A stretch of 64,000 nucleotides of DNA, from contig DASXUJ010000088.1 in NCBI GenBank assembly GCA_036504895.1, positions 1 through 64,000 of the forward strand, written 5' to 3'. This DNA is from Syntrophorhabdaceae bacterium (GTDB lineage: Bacteria; Desulfobacterota; Syntrophorhabdia; Syntrophorhabdales; Syntrophorhabdaceae). Position 1 is the first letter of the stretch; every line of letters begins with the position of its first letter. The notes under the pieces were generated by a model, which made no database searches, was not told the origin of the DNA, and saw nothing but the letters and a program-made list of their open reading frames with translations. Below are positions 52,689 to 61,296 of the stretch, piece by piece. Made by a program: the position numbers and the translations under genes.

Positions 52689-55600
52689 GTGACCCACCGG
52701 TTCTACAAATCCATTAAGGCCCACCTTTTATTCCTGGTCCTCATCTGCCTCCTGCCGGCGCTCGGGATCATCCTCTACTCCGGCATCGAACGGCGCAAAG
52801 ACGCGATGAGGGACGCGGAGCTGAGCATCCTGGCGGTGGCGAACAGTCTTGCCTCCGAACACCTCCGTATTGTGGAGAGTACCCGCCAGATCCTCGCCAC
52901 CCTTTCAAAACTTCCCGATGTTCAGGGTCTGAGAAGCGACCCATGCAACCAGTTGTTCGAGGATATCCGGGCCCAGAACCCCGTATACGGGAACCTCTTC
53001 CTCACCGACCTCCATGGAGACATCATCGCCTCGAGCCTGCGGTCCACGGTCAGCAACGTAAGGGATCGCAAATATTTTCGCGATGCGATGATGAAAAAGG
53101 ATTTTTCCGTGGGCGGCTACACCATAGGGAGGATCACGGGAACTCCGCTCATCCACTTCGCCTATCCCGTGCTCGACAGGCGAGGCCGGCTCAAGGCGAT
53201 ACTCGCCGCGGGTATCGACCTCAACCGTTACGGACAGAAGTTCCTCAATGAAAAGCTCCCCGAGGGCGCCGCCCTTGCCCTCACGGACTATGAGGGCGTC
53301 CGCCTTTTCCGGTATCCCTTTCCCGAAAAATTCATAGGACAGAGCGATCGGCCCGAGGTGATGAACATCATGATGGGCGGCCCCGAGGAAGGGACTTTCT
53401 CCTACCAGCGCGACGGGAGGAAGGCTCTCTACGCCTACACGAGGTTCCGTCTTGCCGAGGGCGAAACACCCTATCTTTATATACGGGTCAGTCTCCCGGA
53501 GAAACAGGCCCTCGCTCATGCGAGAAGGCTTCTCCTCATCGACCTCATCCTCCTCGGCATCGCCTTTTCCATTGCCCTCGTCTTCGCTCTGGTCATAGGT
53601 AAGGCGGTGATCGTGCGAAGGCTCGATAAACTGGTGGATGCCTCCCTGCGGTTAAGGAAGGGCGATCTCAGGGCAAGGACCGGACTGCCCCATGAAGAGG
53701 ACGAGTTGGGCCGGCTTGCGGCGGCCTTCGATGCCATGGCGGTCGCATTGGAATTGAAAGAACAGGGACGACTCGAGGCTCAGGAAGCACTCTCTTCCCA
53801 ATTCCGGTTCCTCCAGAACCTGCTCGACACCATGCCCAATGCGGTATTTCATAAAGATTCATCGGGCATCTACCGGGGCTGCAACAAGGCATTCGAGGAA
53901 TACACGGGGATCGCCAGAGACCGGGTCGTGGGTAAAACCGTCTTTGAAATCCACCCGAAAGAGGTGGCGGAGGTTTATTACCGCAAAGATAACGAGCTCT
54001 TCGCCCATCCGGGCATCCAGTCCTACGAAGCGGTGATCCGACACAATTCCGGTATTCAGCGGGATATCATCCTCACCAAGGCCGCATATTATGACAATTC
54101 GGGCAGGGTGGCGGGCCTTATCGGAGTCATGGTCGACATCACGGAGAGGAAGCGGACGGAGGCGATCCTCGCCTACGAAAGCTCCCGTTTCTCCGCAATC
54201 TCCGAGCATGCGCCTTTCGGCATGATGATGGTCGATAGGGAGGGCAGGCTCACTTACCTGAATCCGAAGTGCAGGGAGATGTTCGGGTACGATCAGTCGG
54301 ATATCCCGGACGGCGCCGCGTGGTTTCACGCCGCTTTTCCCGAATCTGCGTACAGGCGCAGGGCCGTAGCGGCCTGGGTCGGCGATCTCGAAAGGACGGG
54401 GACAAAAGAGGCGAGGTCCTTTACCGTAACCTGCAAGGATGGAAGCCAAAAGATCGTCAGTTTTATACTGGTCCATCTCGAATCGGGGGGACAGATCGTA
54501 AGCTGTGAGGATATTACCCTAAGGACGCAGGCGGAAGAGACCCTGAAAGAGAGCGAGAAGACGCTGAGGGCCCTTATCAATGCGACCATGGAATCGATGT
54601 TTATGACCGATCCCGACGGGATCATACTCGTGGCGAACGAGGTAGTGGCCAAAAGACTCGGGGGCAGCGTGGAGAGCGTCGTGGGGACCTGTCAGTATGA
54701 CTATTTTGAGCCCGATGTCGCGGTCAGGAGAAAGAGATACTATGACATGGCGGTCCACACGGGCCAACCGGTCCGGTTCGAAGATTCCCGGACGGGAAGG
54801 CATTTTGAAAGCTTTTGTAATCCCGTGTGTGACAGCGACGGGAAAGTGTCGAGACTCGCCATATTTTCCCATGATGTCACACAAAAAAAACGTGCCGAGG
54901 AAGAGAAGACCCGCCTGGAATCACAGCTCAGGCAATCGCAGAAAATGGAGGCCATCGGCACCCTTGCAGGCGGCGTGGCCCATGATTTCAACAATATCCT
55001 TACCGCCATCATCGGATACGGCAGCCTTCTTCAGATGCACATGGAGAGGGACGATCCGAAGACCGTGTACGTGGACCAGATACTCGCCTCCTCCCAAAAG
55101 GCCGCGGTCCTCACCCAGAGCCTCCTCGCCTTCGGCCGCAAACAGGTGATGGAGCTGAAACCGCATAAAATAAACGAGATCATCGCGGAGGCGGAAAAGC
55201 TTCTGAAAAGGCTTCTCACCGAAGATATCGAGTTCCGGGTGGTCCTTGCCGAACCTGGTGCGACCATAAGGGCGGACCTGACCCAGATAGACCAGGTGCT
55301 CATGAACCTCGCGACTAATGCGCGCGACTCCATGCCCAGGGGAGGCAGGTTCACTATCAGCACGAAGATGGAACATTTCAATGAAGAGGCTGCTGCCGCA
55401 CTGGGTCTGGCCGGCCCCGGGACCTATGCCGTGATAGGGGCCGCGGATACGGGCGAAGGCATGGACCGGAAGACGAGGGAGAAGATCTTCGAGCCCTTCT
55501 TCACCACGAAGGAAGTGGGCAAAGGCACGGGCCTCGGCCTTTCCATCGTCTATGGGATCATCACCCAGCATAACGGCCATATTGTGGTGGAGAGCGAGCC

Positions 55601-56057
55601 CGGCCACGGCTCCCGTTTTACCGTCTATCTGCCCGCGGTAGAGCAGAAGATTGAGAGAACCTTCCAAAGAGGAGAGCCAGTAACGGGAGGAGGGGAGACC
55701 GTTCTCGTGGCCGAAGATAACGACGGGGTCAGAAGGCTCGCGAGGGAGGTGCTCACCAGGGCGGGATATACGATAATAGAAGCTATGGATGGGGACGATG
55801 CGGTCTGCCGGTTCATGGAGCAGACTGACACGATCGACCTCCTGCTTCTTGACGTGGTCATGCCGAAAAGAAACGGAAAGGAAGCGTGGGAGGCCATACG
55901 CCCTCTACGGCCGGACGTGAAGGTCCTCTTCATGAGCGGTTATACGGGCGATATCATTTTCACCAAGGGGGTCCGCGACGAGGCGCTCAATTTTATCGCC
56001 AAGCCCCTTGCACCTGATGAGCTGCTGCGGAAGGTCCGGGAAGTATTGGACGCATAA
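52689..56057 (+). CDS. Membrane hybrid sensor kinase Cache-HAMP-PAS3-HK-REC
   Basis: The 1122-aa protein has a membrane helix at about 14-32 and a periplasmic Cache-type sensor (about 35-275; [41 protein letters not shown]). A second helix (about 280-303) and a HAMP domain with [16 protein letters not shown] follow, then three PAS domains (about 375-490, 500-615, 620-730). The HisKA has [11 protein letters not shown], the ATPase has [17 protein letters not shown] and [14 protein letters not shown], and the receiver has [14 protein letters not shown]. It should sense a small extracellular ligand. The start is GTG with AAAAAGGAG upstream. Confidence 0.93.
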   Translation: MTHRFYKSIKAHLLFLVLICLLPALGIILYSGIERRKDAMRDAELSILAVANSLASEHLRIVESTRQILATLSKLPDVQGLRSDPCNQLFEDIRAQNPVYGNLFLTDLHGDIIASSLRSTVSNVRDRKYFRDAMMKKDFSVGGYTIGRITGTPLIHFAYPVLDRRGRLKAILAAGIDLNRYGQKFLNEKLPEGAALALTDYEGVRLFRYPFPEKFIGQSDRPEVMNIMMGGPEEGTFSYQRDGRKALYAYTRFRLAEGETPYLYIRVSLPEKQALAHARRLLLIDLILLGIAFSIALVFALVIGKAVIVRRLDKLVDASLRLRKGDLRARTGLPHEEDELGRLAAAFDAMAVALELKEQGRLEAQEALSSQFRFLQNLLDTMPNAVFHKDSSGIYRGCNKAFEEYTGIARDRVVGKTVFEIHPKEVAEVYYRKDNELFAHPGIQSYEAVIRHNSGIQRDIILTKAAYYDNSGRVAGLIGVMVDITERKRTEAILAYESSRFSAISEHAPFGMMMVDREGRLTYLNPKCREMFGYDQSDIPDGAAWFHAAFPESAYRRRAVAAWVGDLERTGTKEARSFTVTCKDGSQKIVSFILVHLESGGQIVSCEDITLRTQAEETLKESEKTLRALINATMESMFMTDPDGIILVANEVVAKRLGGSVESVVGTCQYDYFEPDVAVRRKRYYDMAVHTGQPVRFEDSRTGRHFESFCNPVCDSDGKVSRLAIFSHDVTQKKRAEEEKTRLESQLRQSQKMEAIGTLAGGVAHDFNNILTAIIGYGSLLQMHMERDDPKTVYVDQILASSQKAAVLTQSLLAFGRKQVMELKPHKINEIIAEAEKLLKRLLTEDIEFRVVLAEPGATIRADLTQIDQVLMNLATNARDSMPRGGRFTISTKMEHFNEEAAAALGLAGPGTYAVIGAADTGEGMDRKTREKIFEPFFTTKEVGKGTGLGLSIVYGIITQHNGHIVVESEPGHGSRFTVYLPAVEQKIERTFQRGEPVTGGGETVLVAEDNDGVRRLAREVLTRAGYTIIEAMDGDDAVCRFMEQTDTIDLLLLDVVMPKRNGKEAWEAIRPLRPDVKVLFMSGYTGDIIFTKGVRDEALNFIAKPLAPDELLRKVREVLDA

Positions 56058-56060
56058 AAC

Positions 56061-57239
56061 CTAAGAGGACGGAAATCCCTCCCGCCCCCGAGGTTCGTCT
56101 CCCGAATTTTCCAGTGTGAACCGGAATGTGGTACCCTCTTCTATCGAGGTGGTAAAACCGACCTCGCCTCCAAGTATCTCTTCTCCGAAAAATTTCATAG
56201 AATAGGTGCCGTAACCTCTTCCCATTTTCGCTTTGGTGCTGAAGTTGCGCTGAAAGACCCTCGCGGCTACCTCCGGAACGATATATGCTTCATTCCACAC
56301 GCAAAACCGGACTTTCCCCTGAAGCTGCTCGACCCATACCCTTACTTCCCGATTTCTCGGCGTTGCTTCAAGGGCATTGGTAATTATATTGTTGAGTACC
56401 CTCACGAGCAAGGATGCGTCGGTCACGAGGTGGACTGGAGGGACCTCTTTCTGAAAAGAGAGGCGCTTGCCGTTGACGAGATCGTTCGCGGAAAAGATCT
56501 CTTCCAAGTCTTGCAGAACCTGGCCCACAGGCAGAGAATCATGGGCGAGCCGGTACGCGCTCCCATCGTCCCTGCTCATGCAACGCTGGATCTGTATCTC
56601 GTTTGCAAGACGAACGGAGCAGCTCCGGGTGGTCTCGAGAAGGCGCTGCTTGTCCTCAAACTCGTCAAATTCCGGGTTGGCGAGAATATGGGTCGCATTG
56701 ACTATGGTCGCCACTATATTGTTGATGTCGTGGAAAAAGACCCTCTCCAGCGCGGCGAGCCTCTGAGGATAAGAGATATCCTGAAGAAAGAGGAGGAGAA
56801 GTCGCGTCTCCGAGTGCATTACGGGGGCGCATCGCACCCTGAAGTACATGTCCTTCCTCTTACCTCCGTTCCGGACCGTAAGGGCGCAGGTTGCCTCTTC
56901 CGCCTTATTCGTCGCAAGAGAGGCGACTATGCTGATCGCCGCGCCACAGGAAGCGCAGGCCCGGCTCGTCCCGCAGCCGGCCTCCATCTCTTGGGCGTGG
57001 ATGCAATGGACCATCTCTCCGGGTCGCAGGCCAAGGATCTCACGGCCATGAGGAATACCGAGCATTTCAATTAAACCGTCATTCACTGCGACGATCTGAC
57101 GGTGTGCGTTCAGTACCGCAATGACCCCCCCAATTGAATGGAGCACCTCATCGATCACGAAGTTATTGCCGGCCGCCTCTATCTCCCGTGCCAGCTCATC
57201 GTCACGTGAACGCCCGGGAGGGGCAAAATACGTTTTCAT
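56061..57239 (-). CDS. Sensor histidine kinase with Cys-rich PAS domain
   Basis: The 392-aa protein (ATG 57239, preceded by AAGGAGGTATCGG) has a PAS domain (about 30-165) carrying the Cys cluster HCIHAQEMEAGC, then RACASCGAA, which could bind a metal or Fe-S centre or sense redox. The kinase core has the phospho-His in RVFFHDINNI. The ATPase domain has IITNALEA, an unusual G1 region VWNEAYI instead of DxGxG, and GRGYGTYSMKFFGEEILGG. This variant ATPase occurs in related sensor kinases and need not mean inactivity. It lies downstream of the kaiB genes on the same strand. Confidence 0.87.
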   Translation of the reverse strand: MKTYFAPPGRSRDDELAREIEAAGNNFVIDEVLHSIGGVIAVLNAHRQIVAVNDGLIEMLGIPHGREILGLRPGEMVHCIHAQEMEAGCGTSRACASCGAAISIVASLATNKAEEATCALTVRNGGKRKDMYFRVRCAPVMHSETRLLLLFLQDISYPQRLAALERVFFHDINNIVATIVNATHILANPEFDEFEDKQRLLETTRSCSVRLANEIQIQRCMSRDDGSAYRLAHDSLPVGQVLQDLEEIFSANDLVNGKRLSFQKEVPPVHLVTDASLLVRVLNNIITNALEATPRNREVRVWVEQLQGKVRFCVWNEAYIVPEVAARVFQRNFSTKAKMGRGYGTYSMKFFGEEILGGEVGFTTSIEEGTTFRFTLENSGDEPRGREGFPSS

Positions 57240-57655
57240 CCGATACCTCCTTAAAGAGTCCTTCGGCTCCACGATGGATCAGACAGGCCTCTGCAATGCT
57301 ATCGACTTCAGGTAAGACCGTCAATAAAACCCTATGGCCCCTTCTCTTGAGAGCGCCTCGGATCGCCTCCGCCGGCTCCGCCCTCGAAAGGGGTTTCATC
57401 AGAAACGCCATGATACCCATTGATCGGGAAATGTCCGCCGTGACGGCGTCGCTATGGCCCGTACAAAGAATATCCGGCAGGTCCGGTCTGATCTTAAGGC
57501 ATTCCCGGCCAATTCGAGCCCGGTTATGCCGGGCATGGTCCGATCGGTGAGCACGAGGTCAAACCGGGACGGGTCATGAGAGAAAGACCTGAGGGCGGTA
57601 ATGCCATCGGTCATCACCGTCACGTGGTATCCCTTCGTGAGCGCCTCCTTTAATC
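57202..57655 (-). pseudogene. Frameshifted, truncated receiver domain
   Basis: Reading from about 57655, one frame gives TVMTDGITALRSFSHDPSRF, then DLVLTDRTMPGITGLELAG with an intact phospho-Asp. The frame is then lost near 57505-57515. The continuation, CLKIRPDLPDILCTGHSDAV and MGIMAFLMKPLSRAEPAEAI, is in another frame. The first third of the receiver (acidic residues) is missing, joined to the truncated kaiB. Its sequence closely matches the receiver at the end of the kinase at 48721-51249. Clearly decayed, unless the shift is a sequencing error. Confidence 0.75.
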
Positions 57656-57817
57656 TCGGAGATACGCACGGTCTCTCCCGCCGAGGTATTCCTCACAAAT
57701 TTTCTTGATATTGGTGATCGCCTGCATCGAGTTCGGTGTCGCACATGCCACATAGAGACCGAACACGTAGTTTGAGTCCTTCGCCTCCTTTAAAGCGCTT
57801 TCGTGATTCAGTGACAT
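57650..57817 (-). pseudogene. Truncated second kaiB
   Basis: A 55-codon frame starts MSLNHESALKEAKDSNYVFG and continues LYVACATPNSMQAITNIKKI, the first beta strand and helix of the KaiB fold. After CEEYLGGR it runs into unrelated sequence and a stop, so the second half (strands 2-4) is lost. The start is 8 bases after the stop of the intact kaiB. Its end overlaps the receiver remnant, which marks the junction of a deletion. Confidence 0.7.
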
Positions 57818-57825
57818 ATCTGTTT

Positions 57826-58164
57826 TTACTTTTCCCCCTTCGTTCTGCCGGGCTCGCGGAGGTCGAGACCCACGAGGACGCGATCCATGTTCGACAGGTC
57901 TCCGATAATTTTTTTAATAGGTTCCGGCAGCTTGCGCACGAGAGTGGGGATGGCCAGTATCTGGTCTCCTTCGGCGAGTTTCGGGTTTTCCATGAGGTCG
58001 ATCACTTCGATTTGGTACTTCCCCTCAAGGTGTTCCTCGCATATTTTTTTGAGGTTCGAGAAAGCGGCAAGAGATTTCTGGGTCTGTCCTGCCACATAAA
58101 GGCGAAGCTCCCATTCTTTCTCTCTCTTCTCCGGTGGAATTACGGGTTTCTTCCGGCCCGTCAT
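57826..58164 (-). CDS. kaiB: Circadian clock protein KaiB family
   Basis: KaiB binds the KaiC ATPase in the cyanobacterial clock; in other bacteria kaiB and kaiC homologues are linked to stress and signalling. The 112-aa protein shows [20 protein letters not shown], then [24 protein letters not shown], then [19 protein letters not shown], the full thioredoxin-like KaiB fold. GGAGG lies upstream. Its ATG overlaps the stop of a 44-codon ORF (ATGA). No kaiC is in the window; the partner may lie elsewhere or be lost. Confidence 0.93.
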   Translation of the reverse strand: MTGRKKPVIPPEKREKEWELRLYVAGQTQKSLAAFSNLKKICEEHLEGKYQIEVIDLMENPKLAEGDQILAIPTLVRKLPEPIKKIIGDLSNMDRVLVGLDLREPGRTKGEK

Positions 58165-58295
58165 ATCCCTGCCTCCGCGACTCGACCATTTCCGGGCTTG
58201 GAGGGTTTAGACCCGATAATTTCAAAAAAAGGCGTGACGGTGAAAAAATTCCCATGAAGCGAAAATTGACAAAGTGATCCGTTGTGCCCTTCCAT
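58161..58295 (-). CDS. Possible 44-aa protein coupled to kaiB
   Basis: An ATG-started 44-codon frame has a perfect AAGGAGG 6 bases upstream of the start and ends in an ATGA overlap with kaiB. The peptide (begins [15 protein letters not shown], with a TPFFEIIG segment) has no known domain or signal peptide. The good translation signals argue for a real, translated frame, if only to couple kaiB. Confidence 0.45.
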   Translation of the reverse strand: MEGHNGSLCQFSLHGNFFTVTPFFEIIGSKPSKPGNGRVAEAGI

Positions 58296-58324
58296 TATGA
58301 ACCTCCTTCAGATGATGGGAGCCA

Positions 58325-58354
58325 GGTATATTACGTATCTACAGGGTGCGGCAA
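58325..58354 (-). promoter_or_regulatory. Possible promoter of the kaiB locus
   Basis: On the minus strand TTGCCG (58354-58349) and TATACC (58330-58325) are 18 bases apart, about 30 bases upstream of the 44-codon frame. Confidence 0.4.
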
Positions 58355-58458
58355 GGGTTTTATGCGTTATCCTCCTAAGACGTTCCCCCAATTCTAAAAC
58401 CGTGGTTTTTCTTTGTAAACAAAAAAATGAAGCCCCGTTAAAATAAAAGAAAAAAACC

Positions 58459-59307
58459 CTATTCCGGCCTGTGCGCGCCATTCAATTGCTCCTGAAGCCG
58501 GCGTAGGCCGGCGTATGCCCTCGTGAGGAACGCCGGAGGCGCCTCCACGCCGGGCTCCTTCGGGAATATCTCCAGGTTCAAAGTGCCCCTGTAGGTCGGA
58601 GGGAAAAGAGAGATCACCCTTTTCCAGTCGATTACGCCCTCACCGGGCAGCCAATGCCTGTCGGCGAGGCCGTCGTTGTCCGAGATATGGACGGCAAGGA
58701 GAAGATGTCCCCACTGCCTGAGCAGTTCCCCCGGACTGGCACTGTAGAGGAAGTCATGGGAGCTGTCGTAGCAGAGACCGAGGCAGGGAGAGGCGATACG
58801 GGAGAAAAGGTAATGGAGGTGGCCCGGCTTTTGCGTGTTCTCCACGGCGATTCGGATCCCATTGTCCTCAGCTTTTTGGATCACCCGGCTAAGCGCATCG
58901 ATCCCGTGTCGGTTCGGGGGCGGAGGCTGCTCACCTTTGCTTCTCGTGATATGGGCCACCACGATGGCTATGGAATGTTTCGCACAGAATGCGACGGCCC
59001 TCAGAAGGTCCTTGAGCCCGACCTCACGCTCCCGCTCCGATGGTGACCAGAGGAGATTGCACCTGCCTTCCGCGCAGTGGACGTAATCCACGGCAAGCCC
59101 CCTCTCCCGGGCGAGGACCGGCATCATATCCTCCTGTCCTGCCCTCACGAGGTCTTCTTCGTCGCCGAGCCCTAAGGAGGTGACCTCAAAACCCGCCTCC
59201 CTTATCACGTCGCATCTCTGAGAAAAAGAGAGGGGATAGCCGAAATATGAGTAAGTCCCCAGGGGCCACAGGGGTTCGATCCCTGCCGGAGTATCGAATC
59301 GAGTCAT
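58459..59307 (-). CDS. Sugar phosphate isomerase/epimerase-like TIM barrel
   Basis: The 282-aa protein is of the xylose isomerase-like/AP endonuclease 2 TIM-barrel family. Expected metal ligands are seen in IRIAVENTQKPG (Glu), GLCYDSSHD (Asp/His), LLAVHISDNDGLADRHWLPGEGVIDW (His, Asp, His, Glu) and TLNLEIFPKEPG (Glu). It probably isomerises or epimerises a sugar or cyclitol; the substrate is unknown. It stands alone and diverges from the NifU-like gene. Confidence 0.85.
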   Translation of the reverse strand: MTRFDTPAGIEPLWPLGTYSYFGYPLSFSQRCDVIREAGFEVTSLGLGDEEDLVRAGQEDMMPVLARERGLAVDYVHCAEGRCNLLWSPSEREREVGLKDLLRAVAFCAKHSIAIVVAHITRSKGEQPPPPNRHGIDALSRVIQKAEDNGIRIAVENTQKPGHLHYLFSRIASPCLGLCYDSSHDFLYSASPGELLRQWGHLLLAVHISDNDGLADRHWLPGEGVIDWKRVISLFPPTYRGTLNLEIFPKEPGVEAPPAFLTRAYAGLRRLQEQLNGAHRPE

Positions 59308-59312
59308 AATTC

Positions 59313-59342
59313 CTATTATTGTGATAAAATAATATTTGTCAA
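59313..59342 (-). promoter_or_regulatory. Promoter very close to the TIM-barrel gene start
   Basis: On the minus strand TTGACA (59342-59337) is followed after 18 bases by TAATAG (59318-59313), or after 17 by ATAATA. The ATG is at 59307, so the transcript would begin at or next to the start codon. An AGGA lies between -10 and ATG. Confidence 0.45.
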
Positions 59343-59417
59343 CTTCACGGGGGGCCTCTTCAACAGCCGGAAAGGGCGCCCCTTTGTAACCACCGGGCTG
59401 CTGTCTTATTTTTATTT

Positions 59418-59446
59418 TTGAAATTAAATTTATTTGCCCTTATGAT
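59418..59446 (+). promoter_or_regulatory. Promoter for the NifU-like/GGGtGRT pair
   Basis: TTGAAA (59418-59423) and TATGAT (59441-59446) are 17 bases apart. The -10 lies inside a dyad, TGCCCT at 59435-59440 and AGGGCA at 59449-59454, which could be a regulator site. Confidence 0.5.
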
Positions 59447-59535
59447 ATAGGGCATGGTTCACCGAACAGGGGTTATCGGGAACCGCTCGAATACACGCAT
59501 CCGTAAAATACGCTCACAGGAGGCAATGTGGACTT

Positions 59536-60228
59536 ATGATGTATTCACATGAAGTAGAGAATATGTGCTCCGTAACGAAAGGTCCCGATCATGGACCCGC
59601 ACCGATCCCGCAGGAGGGAAAATGGACCCGGGTCAAGGAAATCAGGGACGTGTCCGGCTTTACTCACGGCATAGGATGGTGTGCGCCCCAACAGGGTGCG
59701 TGCAAACTGACCCTCAACGTGAAGGAGGGGATGATAGAAGAGGCTTTGATAGAGGCCATCGGCTGCTCGGGGATGACCCATTCGGCTGCCATGTCGGCGG
59801 AGATTTTACCGGGAAAGACGATTCTGGAAGCGCTCAACACCGACCTCGTGTGTGACGCCATCAACACGGCCATGAGGGAGCTCTTCCTCCAGATCGCCTA
59901 CGGGAGGAGCCAATCGGCTTTTTCTGAAGGGGGTCTCGCGATAGGCGCGGGCCTTGAAGACCTTGGAAAAGGGCTACGAAGCCAGGTGGCCACCATGTAC
60001 GGCACCCGTGCAAAAGGACCGAGATATCTGGAGATGGCCGAAGGGTATGTGACAAAAATTGCCCTCGACGCTCATGGCGAGATCATAGGATACGAGTTCG
60101 TAAGCCTCGGCAGGATGATGGAGATGATCGGTAAGGGCATGGACGCCAACGAGGCGCTCAATAAGGCCTCCGGCTCTTATGGCCGGGTTTCCGAAGCGGT
60201 ACGGCTCATCGATCCGCGACATGAATAG
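59536..60228 (+). CDS. NifU/IscU-like iron-sulfur scaffold-type protein
   Basis: The 230-aa protein is related to the N-terminal domain of NifU/IscU scaffolds: a KLTLNVKEGMIEEALIEAIG strand pair and the GCSGMTHSAAMSAEILPGKT block with a conserved Cys. The other scaffold Cys sites are not arranged as in IscU, so cluster building is unproven. A Cys at GIGWCAPQQGACKL (two Cys) and LVCDAI may serve. It is followed after 11 bases by the GGGtGRT gene; the two always-adjacent families probably work together. AGGAGG lies 12 bases before the ATG. Confidence 0.8.
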   Translation: MMYSHEVENMCSVTKGPDHGPAPIPQEGKWTRVKEIRDVSGFTHGIGWCAPQQGACKLTLNVKEGMIEEALIEAIGCSGMTHSAAMSAEILPGKTILEALNTDLVCDAINTAMRELFLQIAYGRSQSAFSEGGLAIGAGLEDLGKGLRSQVATMYGTRAKGPRYLEMAEGYVTKIALDAHGEIIGYEFVSLGRMMEMIGKGMDANEALNKASGSYGRVSEAVRLIDPRHE

Positions 60229-60239
60229 GAGGGGATGAT

Positions 60240-61238
60240 ATGGCGCTATTTGAGAACTATGAACGAAGGATCGGAAAGATCGATGCCGCCCTGGCGGCCT
60301 GCGGCATCGGCTCAATAGAAGAGGCGAAGAAGATATGTGACGTAAAAGGGATAGACCCTTACAGGATATCGAAGGATATCCAACCCATCTGTTTCGAGAA
60401 CGCGGGCTGGGCATATGTGGTCGGCGCGGCCATGGCCATAAAAAAAGGGTGCTCCCGGGCGGCGGACGCCGCGGAGACGATCGGCGAGGGCCTCCAGTCC
60501 TTCTGTATTCCCGGCTCGGTGGCAGACGACAGGAAAGTCGGGTTAGGCCATGGAAACCTGGCGGCCATGCTTTTAAGGGAAGAGACGCAATGTTTCGCCT
60601 TTCTCGCGGGGCATGAGTCTTTTGCCGCCGCTGAAGGCGCGATCGGCATCGCAAGGTCGGCAAACCGCGTAAGGAAATCGCCCCTCAGGGTCATCCTCAA
60701 CGGACTCGGCAAAGATGCCGCCCAAATCATTGCGAGGATCAACGGCTTCACCTATGTAAAGACGAATTTCGACTACTCCCAGGGCCGGCTTCTGGTAGTG
60801 GAGCGCAAGGCATATTCAGCGGGCGAGCGTGGGGCGGTCAACTGTTACGGGGCCGACGACGTGAGGGAAGGGGTGGCCATAATGCACCACGAGGCGGTGG
60901 ACGTCTCCATCACGGGAAACTCCACGAACCCGACGCGGTTCCAGCACCCCGTGGCAGGCACCTACAAGAAAGAGTGCAATGAAGCGGGAAAAAGGTATTT
61001 TTCCGTCGCCTCCGGCGGGGGCACAGGCAGAACACTTCACCCCGACAATATGGCGGCAGGTCCCGCCTCGTACGGGATGACCGACACCATGGGAAGAATG
61101 CACAGCGATGCACAATTCGCCGGGTCCTCATCGGTTCCCGCCCATGTGGAGATGATGGGTTTTCTCGGGATGGGGAATAACCCCATGGTAGGCGCTACAG
61201 TAGCCGTGGCGGTGGCAGTCGAGCAGGCTTTGAAATAA
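60240..61238 (+). CDS. GGGtGRT family protein
   Basis: The 332-aa protein carries the family's name motif in SVASGGGTGRTLHPDNMA and is Gly/Ala-rich throughout, with HEAVDVSITGNSTNPTRFQH and conserved Cys (KICDVKG, QPICFENAG, SRAADAAE, QSFCIPGS). No function is established for the family as far as I know. Pairing with a NifU-like protein suggests a role in Fe-S or sulfur handling in anaerobes. It has a normal family length and no export signal. Confidence 0.85.
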   Translation: MALFENYERRIGKIDAALAACGIGSIEEAKKICDVKGIDPYRISKDIQPICFENAGWAYVVGAAMAIKKGCSRAADAAETIGEGLQSFCIPGSVADDRKVGLGHGNLAAMLLREETQCFAFLAGHESFAAAEGAIGIARSANRVRKSPLRVILNGLGKDAAQIIARINGFTYVKTNFDYSQGRLLVVERKAYSAGERGAVNCYGADDVREGVAIMHHEAVDVSITGNSTNPTRFQHPVAGTYKKECNEAGKRYFSVASGGGTGRTLHPDNMAAGPASYGMTDTMGRMHSDAQFAGSSSVPAHVEMMGFLGMGNNPMVGATVAVAVAVEQALK

Positions 61239-61252
61239 AAGGGGCAATCAAT

Positions 61253-61294
61253 CGGCCGAAGCGCCTTTTCCGGGGCCCTGAGGCGTTTCGGCCG
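61253..61294. terminator. Hairpin between convergent genes
   Basis: CGGCCGAAGCGCC (61253-61265) pairs with GGCGTTTCGGCCG (61282-61294) apart from one G-U-type position. It lies between the GGGtGRT gene stop and the stop of the TPR gene on the other strand, so it likely ends both. Confidence 0.6.
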
Positions 61295-61296
61295 GC

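Noticed and set aside
59269-59285. tRNA T-arm-like sequence (GGGGTTCGATCCC with flanking pairs)
   Set aside because: No acceptor, D or anticodon arm can be placed around it, and it lies in the well-supported coding start of the TIM-barrel gene.
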